Source of the DNA: Lunularia cruciata
Lineage: Eukaryota > Streptophyta > Marchantiopsida > Lunulariales > Lunulariaceae
Assembly (NCBI GenBank): GCA_948567375.1
Contig: OX419756.1
Location: 54,822,333-54,886,332, forward strand
DNA length: 64,000 bases
Reading direction: 5' to 3'
Shown in pieces: positions 20,998-32,099 of the stretch. The position numbers were made by a program, and so were the translations under genes. Under the pieces are notes generated by a model, which was not told the origin of the DNA, made no database searches, and saw only the letters and a list, made by a program, of their open reading frames with translations. Position 1 is the stretch's first letter; every line of letters begins with the position of its first letter.

Positions 20998-21930
20998 GAG
21001 GAATTCCACAATAGGTCTTCAATGCTTAGTGCCAACCATTTACTTGCCCCTGATCAAGGTATCCATTGAAGAATTCAAAGGAGTGAACTTGTGCAACAAG
21101 TGGATTGGGAAGCTCACCGCTCAAGCAATACCACAAAATTAAAAAGTTTAGATAGGAAGTAGCAAGAAGTGCAGCCTTGCAAGGTGTGCCTTTTGCAAAG
21201 ATAGAACATATTTGCAGGCATTGCATCTTTGGAATGGAATGGCTTTTGGAGTTGGATGAACCATCACCTTTAGGAGCAATCTTGGCTAGATTTTAGAGTG
21301 AAAGTGATTACTTTTGTGATTTTATTTTTGTTGTAGTGCGCCATAGAGGATGATACTACCCTAATATGGGAGTGGTTTCTGCCCAAGAGGTTAAACAAGA
21401 GACAATAAATGAACTGTGATTTGGTGGCAAGTGCATGTTTCACTTCAGTTTTAGGCATTTTTTAATAGTATCCTCTTGGGAATGAATTCTTCTTATTGAA
21501 TATCCTATAAGTACATGAACACTAAGTTGTCACATTTATGTTGAGTAGTGGTGAGGAATTTCATGGTAGGATCACAAGTGGTGGAGTACAAAGAGGTGTA
21601 TGTGCATTTGACTAGGATGTTTGATTCTTGAGGGACTTGAAGGAGTGAACCTATGCTCTCAAGAGTCAATATGGATTTAGAGCATTGGGAGTACTAAAAA
21701 ATAAAAAATAAAGGGGATTTGACCAACATAAAGACAACTTTGTAGTTGTGCCTCCAAAGTGGAGGTTAGTACATAGCTTCATAGTCAAGGTCTTTGGAGT
21801 GGAGAGAGCCATCACCTTCAAGAGTAACTTGGAATATACTTGTAATAAATGATCTTTAGTTTTCCTTTTTTTTGTAGTGTGTTGTGTGGGTGACACTACC
21901 CAAAAGGTTAAAGAGAAAATAATAAAAAAA
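20998..21930. repeat. Diverged tandem duplication of about 545 bp
   Basis: Matches in the same order: GTGAGGAATTCCACAATAGG (20996) with GTGAGGAATTTCATGGTAGG (21550); AAGGAGTGAAC (21077, 21640); GCCATCACCTT-type text (21260, 21810); TTTTTGTTGTAGTGCGCC with TTTTTTGTAGTGTGTTG; GATACTACCC with GACACTACCC (21351, 21891); and AGAGGTTAAACAAGAGA with AAAGGTTAAAGAGAAAA. Spacing is 541-563 bp. Confidence 0.65.
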
Positions 21931-22019
21931 CCACAACTAATGATTTTTTTCCTTCACACTTAAGTCATTTAAGATCCATAACCTCAAGGAAACAACATGT
22001 TCTACTTTTACTACTGTTT

Positions 22020-22760
22020 GATTGATATGGAGTCATCATATGAAGGGAATATTTTATAAAAGGTAATATTTTTTCTTAACATAGTGATGATCTTGTGGTT
22101 TCAGTATAAATGAACAAAATTTTGAATTATTAAATGCTTTAAAATATTTTTTGATGAAAATTGTAAAAGGAAATGTTACTTTTGTATGTAACAACAAACC
22201 AAATACTACCACTTTTCTAGACCTAAAGGGATTAATATTTTCAAGTATAACCAGAAAGATAAAATTGAAAACTTACTTTTGTATGTGATAATGAATTAAT
22301 TTTTTATGTGATAATGAATTAATTTTTTATGTGATAATGAATGTGTAATGTTACTATATTTCTGGAGCTAAAAGGGTTAATTTTTGCATATATAAAAAGA
22401 AAGATAAAATTGAAAACTTGTGCAACAAAACTTAGGCCATTAGATTGGAAGTAGCTTTTCATAATTTCATGGTAGATATAGTCATTGATGTCTAGAAACT
22501 TATAAGATAGAAATTTTATTATATGAAATCAATTTTCTTGAATAATCATTATGGATTTACGTTTTTTGGATAAATAAAACATTATGAAATCCTATATAAA
22601 AGTTTTAAATAAAGTAAAATGCATAAGAATAATTTGAAATCAAGAAGAGATCAATTTCCCAAATATATATAGTATAATGAGAGGTGAAATGAAAACTAGT
22701 GGAAGAAAAATTAGGCCATCAAAAACAAAGTAACTACTTGTAATAAACTTAATCATTAAG
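22020..22760. repeat. Two more units of the ~340-bp satellite
   Basis: Carries the satellite order CTTAACATAGTGATGATCTTGTGG, AAATGCTTTAAAAT, ACCTAAAGGGATTAAT, then GTAGCTTTTCATAATTTCATGGTAGATATAGTCATTGATG, CTTGAATAATCATTATGG, AAAGTAAAATGCATAAGAA. It lies 8.4 kb from the main array; Chromo-1 and other repeats lie between. Confidence 0.7.
22277..22343. repeat. 23-bp tandem repeat, about three copies
   Basis: TTATGTGATAATGAATTAAT recurs three times in succession inside a satellite unit. Confidence 0.85.
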
Positions 22761-23049
22761 AATCATCCTTTTGGTAATAATATTAAGTGGGTAGGTGTTG
22801 GTTGCATTTAAATCAAAGAAAATCTTCTCCATCAAGAAAAGTATGAAATAATATTAAATTAGGTACAAATATCTTGTTTTAAGTGGACCAATTTAATTCT
22901 TCCACTAATATCTAATCAAGCCATGCAATACAAAATGAGTTACCAACTTAAAAAGATGGAGTACTTAAGATAATGGAGAAATTTTATATTTCAAAGGAGA
23001 AAAACTTTCTTAACCAATCAAAGTGATCTCTAACTAGGCCAAAGTATGC

Positions 23050-24260
23050 TAAGATGGTTTTGACACACATGAGGTGAATGTCTAGACTTTGTACTATAAG
23101 AAGAGTGAATGTCCATTTAAGATCTAAATATGAAGGTAAAAGGTCTTCTCCTCTAAGCCACTTAGGCATAAGTACCACATAGAAATATTCTGTATTTAGG
23201 CAAGAATATGTTTGCATATAGAGTTTGAATATAAATTACATTTGAATAAGTAACCCCAAAGTAATTGCATAGTTAGAGTCCAAACCTTTAGATGTGATTA
23301 TGGGAGGTCCATATGTCCATGTAAGGTCTAGGTTTGAATGCAAATGCCCTCTTCTTTGGGCCAATTGTGCTAGTCCAAGATTTATTAACATTGTTTTTTC
23401 ACTTAGGATGTGGTAATTTTGACCTTGGAATAAAGAAGGTCTGAATGTCCATTTAAGGTTTGGACCCTAAGACCTCCCCTCCCTTTGAGAAAATTATGCA
23501 TAAATATAACTAGGGAATGACCATCTTTTAGGGCAAAAATAAGTACAAATTGACTTGGCACTTAATATGTATGTTGTCCAAAGCCCAAAGTAAGGGATGT
23601 TCAAATGTCCAAGTCAGGTCTAGGGATCAAAGAACTAGCCTCCTTATGGCCAATTACACATAGATAGATAGAACATGAAAATGAAATCCTTTAGGCAAAA
23701 GTCATTTTGCATTTAGACCAATCTAGACCTTGGATTAAGAGATGTTTAGATATTCATGTAGGTTCACTATGAAGGGAATAGTGAGCAATTATACAAAATT
23801 ATAACTCAGAGATAACTTCTATACTTAAATTTTTTTGAGACTTATAAACCAATTTGTCCCCAAACAATAAGTGAAAGAGAAAAAGGAAAAAAACCATTAC
23901 ATCAGCCCATAAATATTGATACAAATTCATTTGATGCTTATGATCTATAGGTTATGAGCTTTAAGAGAGAAAGACCTAGATCTCCATGTAATGTCCAAAT
24001 ATGAAGGCAAAGGCAACTCTCTAAGCCAATTATGCATAAATACAAGATGGAAGTGACCTTCCTCTAACATGGTCTAGACATGAAGGCAAAGGGACTCCTT
24101 ACTGTACATAAATATAATTTAAGAAATACGTGACTTCACTTTTGGCAAATATTAGGACTAATGGATTTAGTTTATAGGGTTCAAAGGTTGAAAATAAGGG
24201 AGATCCATATGCCCAAGTCATAGTGAAGAGACTATTATAATTGCTTTACATACAAAAGAA
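23050..24260. repeat. Second diverged repeat family (ATGTCCATGTAAGGTCTAG core)
   Basis: The phrase GAATGTCCATTTAAGGTCTA...ATGAAGGCAAA...CTCCTC...GGCCAATTATGCATAAATA occurs near 23107, 23312, 23440, 23600, 23745, 23975 and 24205, at irregular spacings of about 130-230 bp. Single related copies are at 35300-35440 and 39700-40090. Confidence 0.6.
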
Positions 24261-24619
24261 CTAGTAGCACCTTTCTCCTTGTTCCTTAGTCAGGTTAGTT
24301 GCTCACAAACTTATGGGAGTTCTTAATACAAAGAATCAAAAGGTAGCTTCATTATTTCTTTGATAGGCCTTATAAAGTCATTGGAATACTTTTAGTTGGC
24401 TCAAGAAAATATGGTCTAGACACAAGAGAAACTCATTGAGAGTAGGAGAAAAAATGGTAGAGAATGGTTACATTAGGAGTTACACTAAACACATGTCTGA
24501 GGGAATACGAAGTGGTACATACTTGGATATGAAATAATACAAGGATCACAAAGAATGCATTGAGCTTACTTCATTTAATACCTCCTCTTAAGTTAAGTGG
24601 CATTTTTCAATGCCCAAGT

Positions 24620-25340
24620 TCTTTTAAGAGTTTTAGAAATTAGTTTCTAGACAAGGGCTTAGTGAAAATATCAGCCAATTGATTTTCAACATGTATCTAA
24701 GTTGTACATACTTTTCAAAATTGTATCTTCTCATAAATGAAGTGCCCATGAATTTCAATATGCTTGGTTCTTGTGTGATGAAATAGATTTTTGCAAGGGT
24801 AATACTTCTAATGTTATCCAAAAAAGTAATATTAGATTCACTTTGCATCTCTCCCAAATCTTCCAACATCCAGTGCAGCCAAACAACTTCTTGAATTGTT
24901 GTATTATATAAGCCATGATATTAAGCATCTATAAAAAACTTCTTGAATTGTTGTATTATATAAGCCATGATATTAAGCATCTATAAAAGAGAGCAATGAC
25001 ATAGATTATTTCTTGCTTTACTAAGTCATAGCATATATTGCAAGTATAGAGGAAAAACCTGGTTTGGAATTTCTATCCACTTGGTCTCCAACACAATTAG
25101 CATCTATAAAAATTATTAGAGTCTAAAGAATATTTGAGAAAAACTTTAAACCATAAAATGTAGTACCCTTAGGATAACTCAATGCTCTCTTAACCTTGAG
25201 GTGTAGCACTCTAGGGTTCTCCATGATTTGAATGAACTTATTAATTGTCTGATCTAGTAGGAACAACCAGGTATAGAAGCTTTCAAATAAGCCTTTTATA
25301 ATAAGATGTTTCACTTTAAGGTTTTTGGCATCCATAAAGA
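24620..25340 (-). pseudogene. Ty1/copia RNase H and reverse transcriptase tail, inverted remnant
   Basis: On the - strand: KRALSYPKGTTFYGLKF (end of reverse transcriptase), then a DADW-like GDQVDRNSKPGF, then VVWLHWMLEDLGEMQSES, a degenerate K..F.T..PSILKFMG, and INWLIFSLSPCLETNF. This follows the order of the copia RNase H end. Stops and a 52-bp internal duplication make it dead. No LTR was found. Confidence 0.75.
24885..24990. repeat. Perfect 52-bp tandem duplication inside the copia remnant
   Basis: AACTTCTTGAATTGTTG...CATCTATAAAA starts at 24885 and again at 24937, with no differences seen over 52 bp. It shifts the RNase H reading frame. Confidence 0.95.
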
Positions 25341-26099
25341 TTCTATGGAAAAGTTAATAGGAGGTCTCAACAATTTTAATGGGACATGGGTGGGAAATGA
25401 TCAAGACTTATATGGACTATGTGCATAGCCCATAAATTGGCTATGGGTCACCTTTTTGTAACCAGTAAATCCTTATGGGATTCCAATGGGTTATGGGATT
25501 CTTATAAACATTTATTAGATATTGATTAATTCAAATTCAAATGGGATGCCATGTGTCACTCTCTCTCAAGACGTCCTCATTTGAAGGTGTCAATTTTCCT
25601 CAAAATGCAAGAACTTGAAATCTTAATTTTTTGTCTTTACTTATAATTTATTCTTTGCTTCCTTAGGCCTTGTTTCTCCATGGCATATATGAATGAAAAT
25701 CTAGATTGCATATAGAAATTCAAATTCCATAGTTCTTGTTGTTCTCCAATATTTGACCATTCTTGCTCTTAATTTTTATCAAAGCTTGGCTCAGGTTTGA
25801 TATTTATTATTTTGGATCTTTCTTCATGGGCTCCTTTGCAAATTCTTCATTAGGTCCTACATTGTTCTATGAATATCATGGTGCAAAATTTGGGGAATAT
25901 TTTTGTGCCATTTGTATTAGTTCATCCGCTCCTTCTTCATTAATTCTTGTGCTATTATGTGGATTTGTGGAGTTTGGGCTGAGCAAACTATCTAGACGTT
26001 TCTTGTTCCTTTGTATGATCTTCTCCCTTGAATTCCCATGATTACGATTTGATAGTTTTTCTTCTTTGTGAAAAAATTCACCCAACGCCTCAGTTAGTA
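25341..26099. other. AT-rich DNA, nothing recognised
   Basis: A frame at 25763-26041 on the + strand is hydrophobic by composition only. No terminal repeats of the Harbinger element to the right could be found here. Confidence 0.4.
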
Positions 26100-27330
26100 C
26101 TCAAAGACTGCTAAGGAAGGAATTGAAAATGTTGATATGCTTTGTGATAACCAAATTTGATAATAGTAATGAGGAATGGATGGATGATGAGCATTTGGAT
26201 CTTTTGTTGGATTTAATGGAATGGGATGAGGAAGAGGAAGAAATGGACACAAGCAAGAGGCTTTGTAAATGGTGGGGACTTATCATGAGGGGAGATATTT
26301 GAGGGAAATAATTTGAACTCCACATAGTGCAGAATTTGTGGAAAAATTCCCTTCTATTCTTGATCCTCTTGCTTTCAAACAACTTGTGAGGATGTATATC
26401 AACTTTTTTTCTCACTTTAGTGAATTTTCTCAAAGTGCATGATGTTTTTAGAAGAAAGAGAGGTCTTATAAGATACCAAAAGCCTATTTGGTTAAAGTGG
26501 CATTAGCACTATATCAACTTGGCCATAATAGAATGGAGCATGTTTTGCCAAAAGAATAAACTTATGGGGAACCAGTGCAAGGTCCACAACGAGTAATCAC
26601 TATGCTATTGTCATTTCTTGGAAAGAAAATGCAATGGCAAAGGATTGAAGAGAGAAGTTCATCTATGTTTGCTTGAAAATGATTTCTTGGGTGTAGTGCT
26701 AGTAGATGGTACTTTGTTTCCTCTATCTCAAAAGCCTACTATTGATGTGGAAGTTTACTTCAGCAAAAGAGGAAGTTACTCCCTCAATGATCAAGTGACT
26801 CCCTCAATGATCAAGTGATATGAAATTACAAATGACACATTAAACACTTTACTAAAGGTAAAAAGCTTCCAAATTTTGAGTATTCTTTGTGAAATTTTAT
26901 GGAGTTTTATATTTGTTTGTGTTTAGCTATGGCTAATGAAAGGTGTGATTTTGCTTAAGAATACTTGGATCATGTCATGATATGATATGTTTAAAGAAGT
27001 TAGAACTTTAATCATATCTCAATCATATAGGAGCCATTGGTTTGTTTGAGTGCAATCAATATTTATTAGGAGATGCTGGATATGTGCCAGCGAGTCATCT
27101 CATACTTTCATTTAAATGAGAAAATATGCAAGAAATGAAGGACTTCAACCGTTGTGGGGCTAAAAAAAATTTAACATTGCATTGGGATCCTAAAAGCACA
27201 TTGGTTATGGTAATGCAATGGATTTCAAATAATAGAATTTACAAGATTGTGTTTATTTGTTTGTTTCTCAAAATGTTGTTTTTATGTCTAATTGCTAAAA
27301 GCCGGAATGCAAAACCCACAACCTTGAAAC
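26100..27330 (+). pseudogene. PIF/Harbinger (DDE_4 type) transposase remnant
   Basis: An acidic N-terminal segment (NEEWMDDEHLDLLLDLMEWDEEEEE) is followed by broken helices with WLKVALALYQLGHN-like text and IKSL-like GKKMQW. The first catalytic region is VVLVDGTLFPLSQKP...YFSKRGSYSLNDQV (26690-26810); the second is QYLLGDAGYVPASHL (27054-27100), then NRCGAKKNL. These match the Harbinger order DGT...GDxGY. Stops and frame changes abound. Terminal inverted repeats and the Myb-like partner gene were not seen. Confidence 0.7.
26775..26816. repeat. 20-bp tandem duplication in the Harbinger remnant
   Basis: ACTCCCTCAATGATCAAGTG is present twice head to tail. Confidence 0.95.
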
Positions 27331-27396
27331 TTGTGTGACCAAGCCCTAGATGCAAATAAGTGGATCCATCAACTGTGTGACCCCATCTTCCATTGA

Positions 27397-27660
27397 GCAA
27401 AGCCAATGTTAGGTAAGCAATCCCATAGCCAATATTGAGCAAACCCACAAAAAATGAGCATAGCCATTTTGCATATGAGCAATCCCATTTTGCATGCCAA
27501 GCATTCCCACATTCCTTGAGCAGATCTATTTTTATTTTTGAGCAAACTCATTTTTTTGGTGCGGAGCTATTACTATGAAAGCAAAGCTAGGTATACTTTA
27601 GTGTTTGGGCCCTTCTCACAAGCAAAACCATGTTAAATATAAGCAAACCCAAATGTCATT
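27397..27660. repeat. Irregular short-period repeat with GAGCAAACCCA motif
   Basis: Variants of GAGCAAACCCA / GAGCAATCCCA / AAGCAAACCCA, often followed by TTTTGCAT or AATATTGAGC, occur about ten times at 20-40 bp intervals. Spacing is too irregular for a microsatellite. Confidence 0.55.
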
Positions 27661-30600
27661 CTGCCCAAATCTAATTCAATGTATATTTGATTCTTTCATT
27701 CTATACAACTAATAAAATATATGTTGCTATGATTTGAGTGATCCAAAATATTGGAAATATATGTAGCATTCATCTTCATTACCCAACTTGTGTACTAGTC
27801 TTTGCATTGTCAAATATAGATTTTGGAGAATAAGTAGAATTTTGAGTGAAGATTTTAAGTGCATCATTAGTTTGAAGTATAAATTAACTCCTCTATCCTA
27901 TCATTCAGGCCCTCGTGAATTCAAAGGCAAGTAGCTAATGTTAGATATTCTATTTTGCAATAACAAACACATTAAAAGTTACTTTTCTATCCATTTCCCT
28001 TCATTTTGTCCTCATTTCACTTTTCTCTTCATTTCCAATATTCTAATGTTGCAAGTTGGAGAGTATTGATAACAATTCATAGTGAAATCCAACACTATTT
28101 TTCTTGGACACAAGCAATTGTCTATGGATGATACAAGAGTGTTTTCAAGGTTAGTACAACCACAATGGATGAGTTTTTTTTCTCTAGCTGCTTTCACTAG
28201 CGCTGCAAACCATTGATCTGATTTTTTGCTTTGACATACATCTTGTGGTCTCTTTCATTTTCACTCGGTAGTATATTGAATAATTGATTTCACAAATATT
28301 AGTGTAGCACCTTCTACACCATCCTTGGAGTGCCACTTCTACAGACAGAAGTTTAGAAACAAATGAGAGACATTTCACTCTTATATCTTATGCTACTTGT
28401 AAGAATAGGATAGGATCCAATTGCTTTTAGCCAAAACTGACTTATTTGTGGATGAGTGGATCGTATGAACGGTGACTTATTGGAGTTTCTCCTAGCTTTT
28501 GCTACAATTAATCTGCTCTACTTTGAAGATTGTATGAATTGCCTTGATATTGCACTTTTCTCTGAAAGTCTTCCGCATTTGATTATTCAAGTCCTACATC
28601 CATTTCTTAGTGAAACTCCATTGTTAATTAGCATGTGTAGTGTAAATTCAAGCTTTGTCAACTGAGCATTCTTTGCCCCAAGTGCCACAAAGAGATTCAC
28701 TGAGTTTCAATTGCCCCATTTTCTCTACCATGGGTCCTCAATGGTGCTTTACATCGAGTGCATCCATTTAAATCAAGGAACTAATAAGGAATACCAAACT
28801 TGTATGAAATTTGGAAAGCAATTTGTGCTCACATTTTGATTGGACTATAGCGTTTTGTTTCCAAGACCACATTTTTGTAGACGCACATAGTTGAAGTCCA
28901 TAGGTTCATCAAGAGTTATGTGTTTTGGTTTTTGTAGATGTGAGGAAAGGGCTATCAATGATCAATCAATCCTTTAAAGGAACTTCTAAAAGATCGCCTA
29001 TATACTTTGTTTAAGGAAGAAAAAAATTTCATGTCAAAACAAGGAGGATGAGAAGGCCACATCAAGCCATACAAGGAGAAGACAAAGAGGGTAAATAGTA
29101 TCAATAAGAGGAATCTGCCCTACAATACCTAAAATATCTGAGCTATGTAAGTTTTATGGTCTACAAACTTTGGAGAATCCAAAAAAGCATCATCTAGAAG
29201 AATATCTCATTCAAGGTGTTGGTGATGTCCATTTCCATACATAAAACTCCAAGCAAACCCATTTATTACAAGCAACTCCATATGTTCCCAAGTGGATCTG
29301 TATATTTATAAACACTTGAAAACAACCTTTCCTTTTCTTGACACATTACAACAACAATTTTTTGTCACCACTAGAATAGAAAGCATAGGATTGTGGTTGA
29401 CTACTTCCCATATCATAATGAGTTTTATCAATTTTGTCTCTTCACAAAAGTTAACAAAAAAACTCTTGATTTCTTGAGCGCTTTTTCCTACCTTAGCTAA
29501 TTCTACATTAGTTGGTAGTCGTATTGGGATCTTGCTATCCTTCCTTCAACCTAACTTTTTAAGCTTTTTCTCATCCATGAGCTTCTAACTTGACCTTCAA
29601 TTTTTCTATCTCAGTAGTCTTCATTTGTCAATATCAATTTGAGCTAAATAGCACCTCTATCTAGCTTCCAACAATTCAATCTTCAATTTTCTATGGTTTG
29701 CCATGGCCTGGGTTAAAATAGTAAGTGTCAAGCAAATCTTGGAATTTATCTTCACAGACTTTTTCCTCTTGTGTGATTTGATCTCACACTCCCCCCCTAT
29801 CTTCTCCTCCATCTTTATCACCTTTATCTCTTGCTTGTGGATGCATGCAGTTTACTTTTATTTGGATATCTTCTTGAATTCTTGCAATCTTCTTTGGTGC
29901 TCTTATGTTCCTTTGCATAATTGGTACAGTCTCCTGTTCTACAAGACCAAACAATGGTTCACTTGGTGCACATTCTTGTGAATTGAACTTAAATTATCTT
30001 TCCTCTTGGGTACTTGGAATGCTCACTAGTATTGATTCATGCATAGGAAAAGCTTGAGAAGTTCCCAACAAGGGAAAATCTTTGCATAACAATTTGTCTT
30101 CCTCATTGAGAGTTACTCTACACATCTTGTTCTCTTTTCCCAACCATTCAAAGATAACTATCAGACTCCATCCCTATACTTAGAAGGGAAGGGGTGGATA
30201 TATTTGCTCTACTCCCAAGTAAGGCATCTATTCTATAAGAAAAGGACACAAATTATTACTTTTATCCTCTATGGTGGTCCATCCACACTTGATCTCCTTT
30301 TCAATGAGACCCTCACCCTTGGATTTGTCCTTCTAGTTATGAGTAGTCTTGTAGGACTTCAAAAACTTGGCCTAACTTTTCTTCAATTTCTCTCCATTCA
30401 TATACACCACAAACCCATACTAAATCTCACATGAAAGGCGGCCATGTACTTGAAAGTAATATTTTTCTAAATGGGTTTCTTGCTATTACCACTATAGATT
30501 TGTTTAAAGTGCTATGAATCCTCTAGATAATCAAGAATTTGATTGCAATGATGTGATGCCATCCAAAAGCTATCTTCCTCACCTTTTTCCCTACTCAAAT

Positions 30601-31079
30601 TACTTATTGAAGGTGAAAGGCATTTCTCTTTACTCCCTAGAGTGATTGATGGCACAGATAGTGTAGAGCAAACCATGTTCAATAGACCTTGAAATCCTAT
30701 AATTTGTGTGTGTGTGGGAATAGAACTGCTTAGAGAAAGATTGAAAATAGGATTAGAATAGTCAAGATTAGATGTATAACTAAACTCTATGTATGAGGAA
30801 GAGGGATTGGGAATGTGAGCACCATCAATGATTCCACTTAGTGTGCACTCCATTGTTACTAACCTAATGTTTTGATTTCAAAGTGTGAGTGCTAAAGATG
30901 GCGCACCATGAATTTCTCAAGCATGCATATCATGAATTTCTTTAGGATGGTGGTCTATCTAAACTCCTCAATCTCACATTGGCACCCATGAATCAGTCAA
31001 AAACCGTTCCAATTGCTTCAATTACTTCCTCCTTCTAATTTTTGGAATTCAATCCTTGCACACAAAATAGCTCCACTTT
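27661..31079. other. AT-rich gene desert; one dispersed-repeat copy
   Basis: Open frames at 28456-28665 (+), 29703-29981 (+) and 30512-30853 (-) match no family I recognise. At 29041-29150 lies the third copy of the repeat seen at 6720-7010 (CATCAAGCCATA ... GTATCAATAAGAGGAATCTGCCC ... AAAATATCTG). Confidence 0.45.
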
Positions 31080-31520
31080 GATTATTGGACTCAAATTCCC
31101 TATCATCCACAAATTCACATTCATGTTGTGTATGTTTTCATCCCAAATTTTGACACATATCATGTTAGGAAAAGTTCTAATTAATCGTCATTACCTTCAA
31201 TCACCTTGTTAGGTACTTGATTGAGAAGGTAGAATATTTTATATACCACCTTAAGCCACAAGTTCCTTAGGCACATCTCCATGTTTGAGTAGACATCTTG
31301 TCATTTTTTAATATAGATCAGTTATTCCTCTCCACTATTCTATTTTTAAGTGCTGTTAGGAGCAATCAACTGTCTTGATATCCACTTGCACTTGTAGGAA
31401 GAATCAGTTGCCTTTGATAAGAACTCTCTCTCTTTGTCACTTCTCATTGCACAAATGTACTTTGCAATTTGTGATTCAATTTTGGTGATGCAGTCTTGAA
31501 TGTGTCATGGGTTGGATCTT
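31080..31520 (-). pseudogene. Ty1/copia integrase remnant, inverted
   Basis: On the - strand the text ICAMRSDKERE, then RQLIAPNST, then MTRCLLKHGDVPKELWLKVVYKIFYLLNQVPNKVIEG matches the copia integrase stretch RSDxGxEF ... ApxSPxxNG ... ARxxLxxxxLPxxfWxEAvxxAvYlxNrxP. Frames change several times. It could belong to the same inverted element as 24620-25340, with later insertions between, but this is inference. Confidence 0.7.
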
Positions 31521-31870
31521 TTGTGATAGAAAATGATATAAATGCTACAACTTGATGTTATAAATTCAAGTTTTGTCTCTTTGTGCTAGTGTGAAATGAT
31601 GACTTATAATGTTAACTACTCAAGGACTTCAAAGTTACATAACACCCATATCTTTCTAACATGATGTTATAGCATAGGGAAAATTAATTCAAAATGTAAA
31701 GAGAAGCTCAAGAATGGATTTTGAAGTTACTATTTTACATTTAGAATACCATTTCTAAACATAGCACCGCAAGATATACTTAATTGCATGGAAAGATATC
31801 CCAAAAGTTATAAACAATACTAAATGCCTCTAAGAGTAGCAAAGATATCATTTGTGCTTGTCATATGGAA

Positions 31871-32066
31871 GTGAGAGTAAATATTAGATAAATTCATCAA
31901 GAAAGACTTTAGGGTGATAGATCAATATTTGATAATGATTTCCATGGCAAAGAGTGCATTCTTTACTATCATGTAGAAGAGAAGGAGAAGAAGAGAGAGT
32001 AAATATTAAATAAATTCATTAACAAAGACTCTAGTGTGATAGATCAATATTTGAGAGTAATTTCAA
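31871..32066. repeat. 124-bp direct repeat, two copies
   Basis: GAGAGTAAATATTAGATAAATTCAT...GTGATAGATCAATATTTGA at 31871 and again at 31995 with a few substitutions. Confidence 0.8.
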
Positions 32067-32099
32067 GCAAACCACAATTTGAAGAATGAATTTAGATAA

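Noticed and set aside
25763-26041. Hydrophobic 92-codon frame as a membrane protein
   Set aside because: Hydrophobicity follows from T-rich DNA; no conserved motif and no neighbouring exon.
26101-26433. Ser-rich 110-codon frame on the - strand
   Set aside because: Antisense shadow of the acidic N-terminal part of the Harbinger transposase relic.
30512-30853. 113-codon - strand frame as a gene
   Set aside because: Resembles no family; compositionally random in a decayed region.
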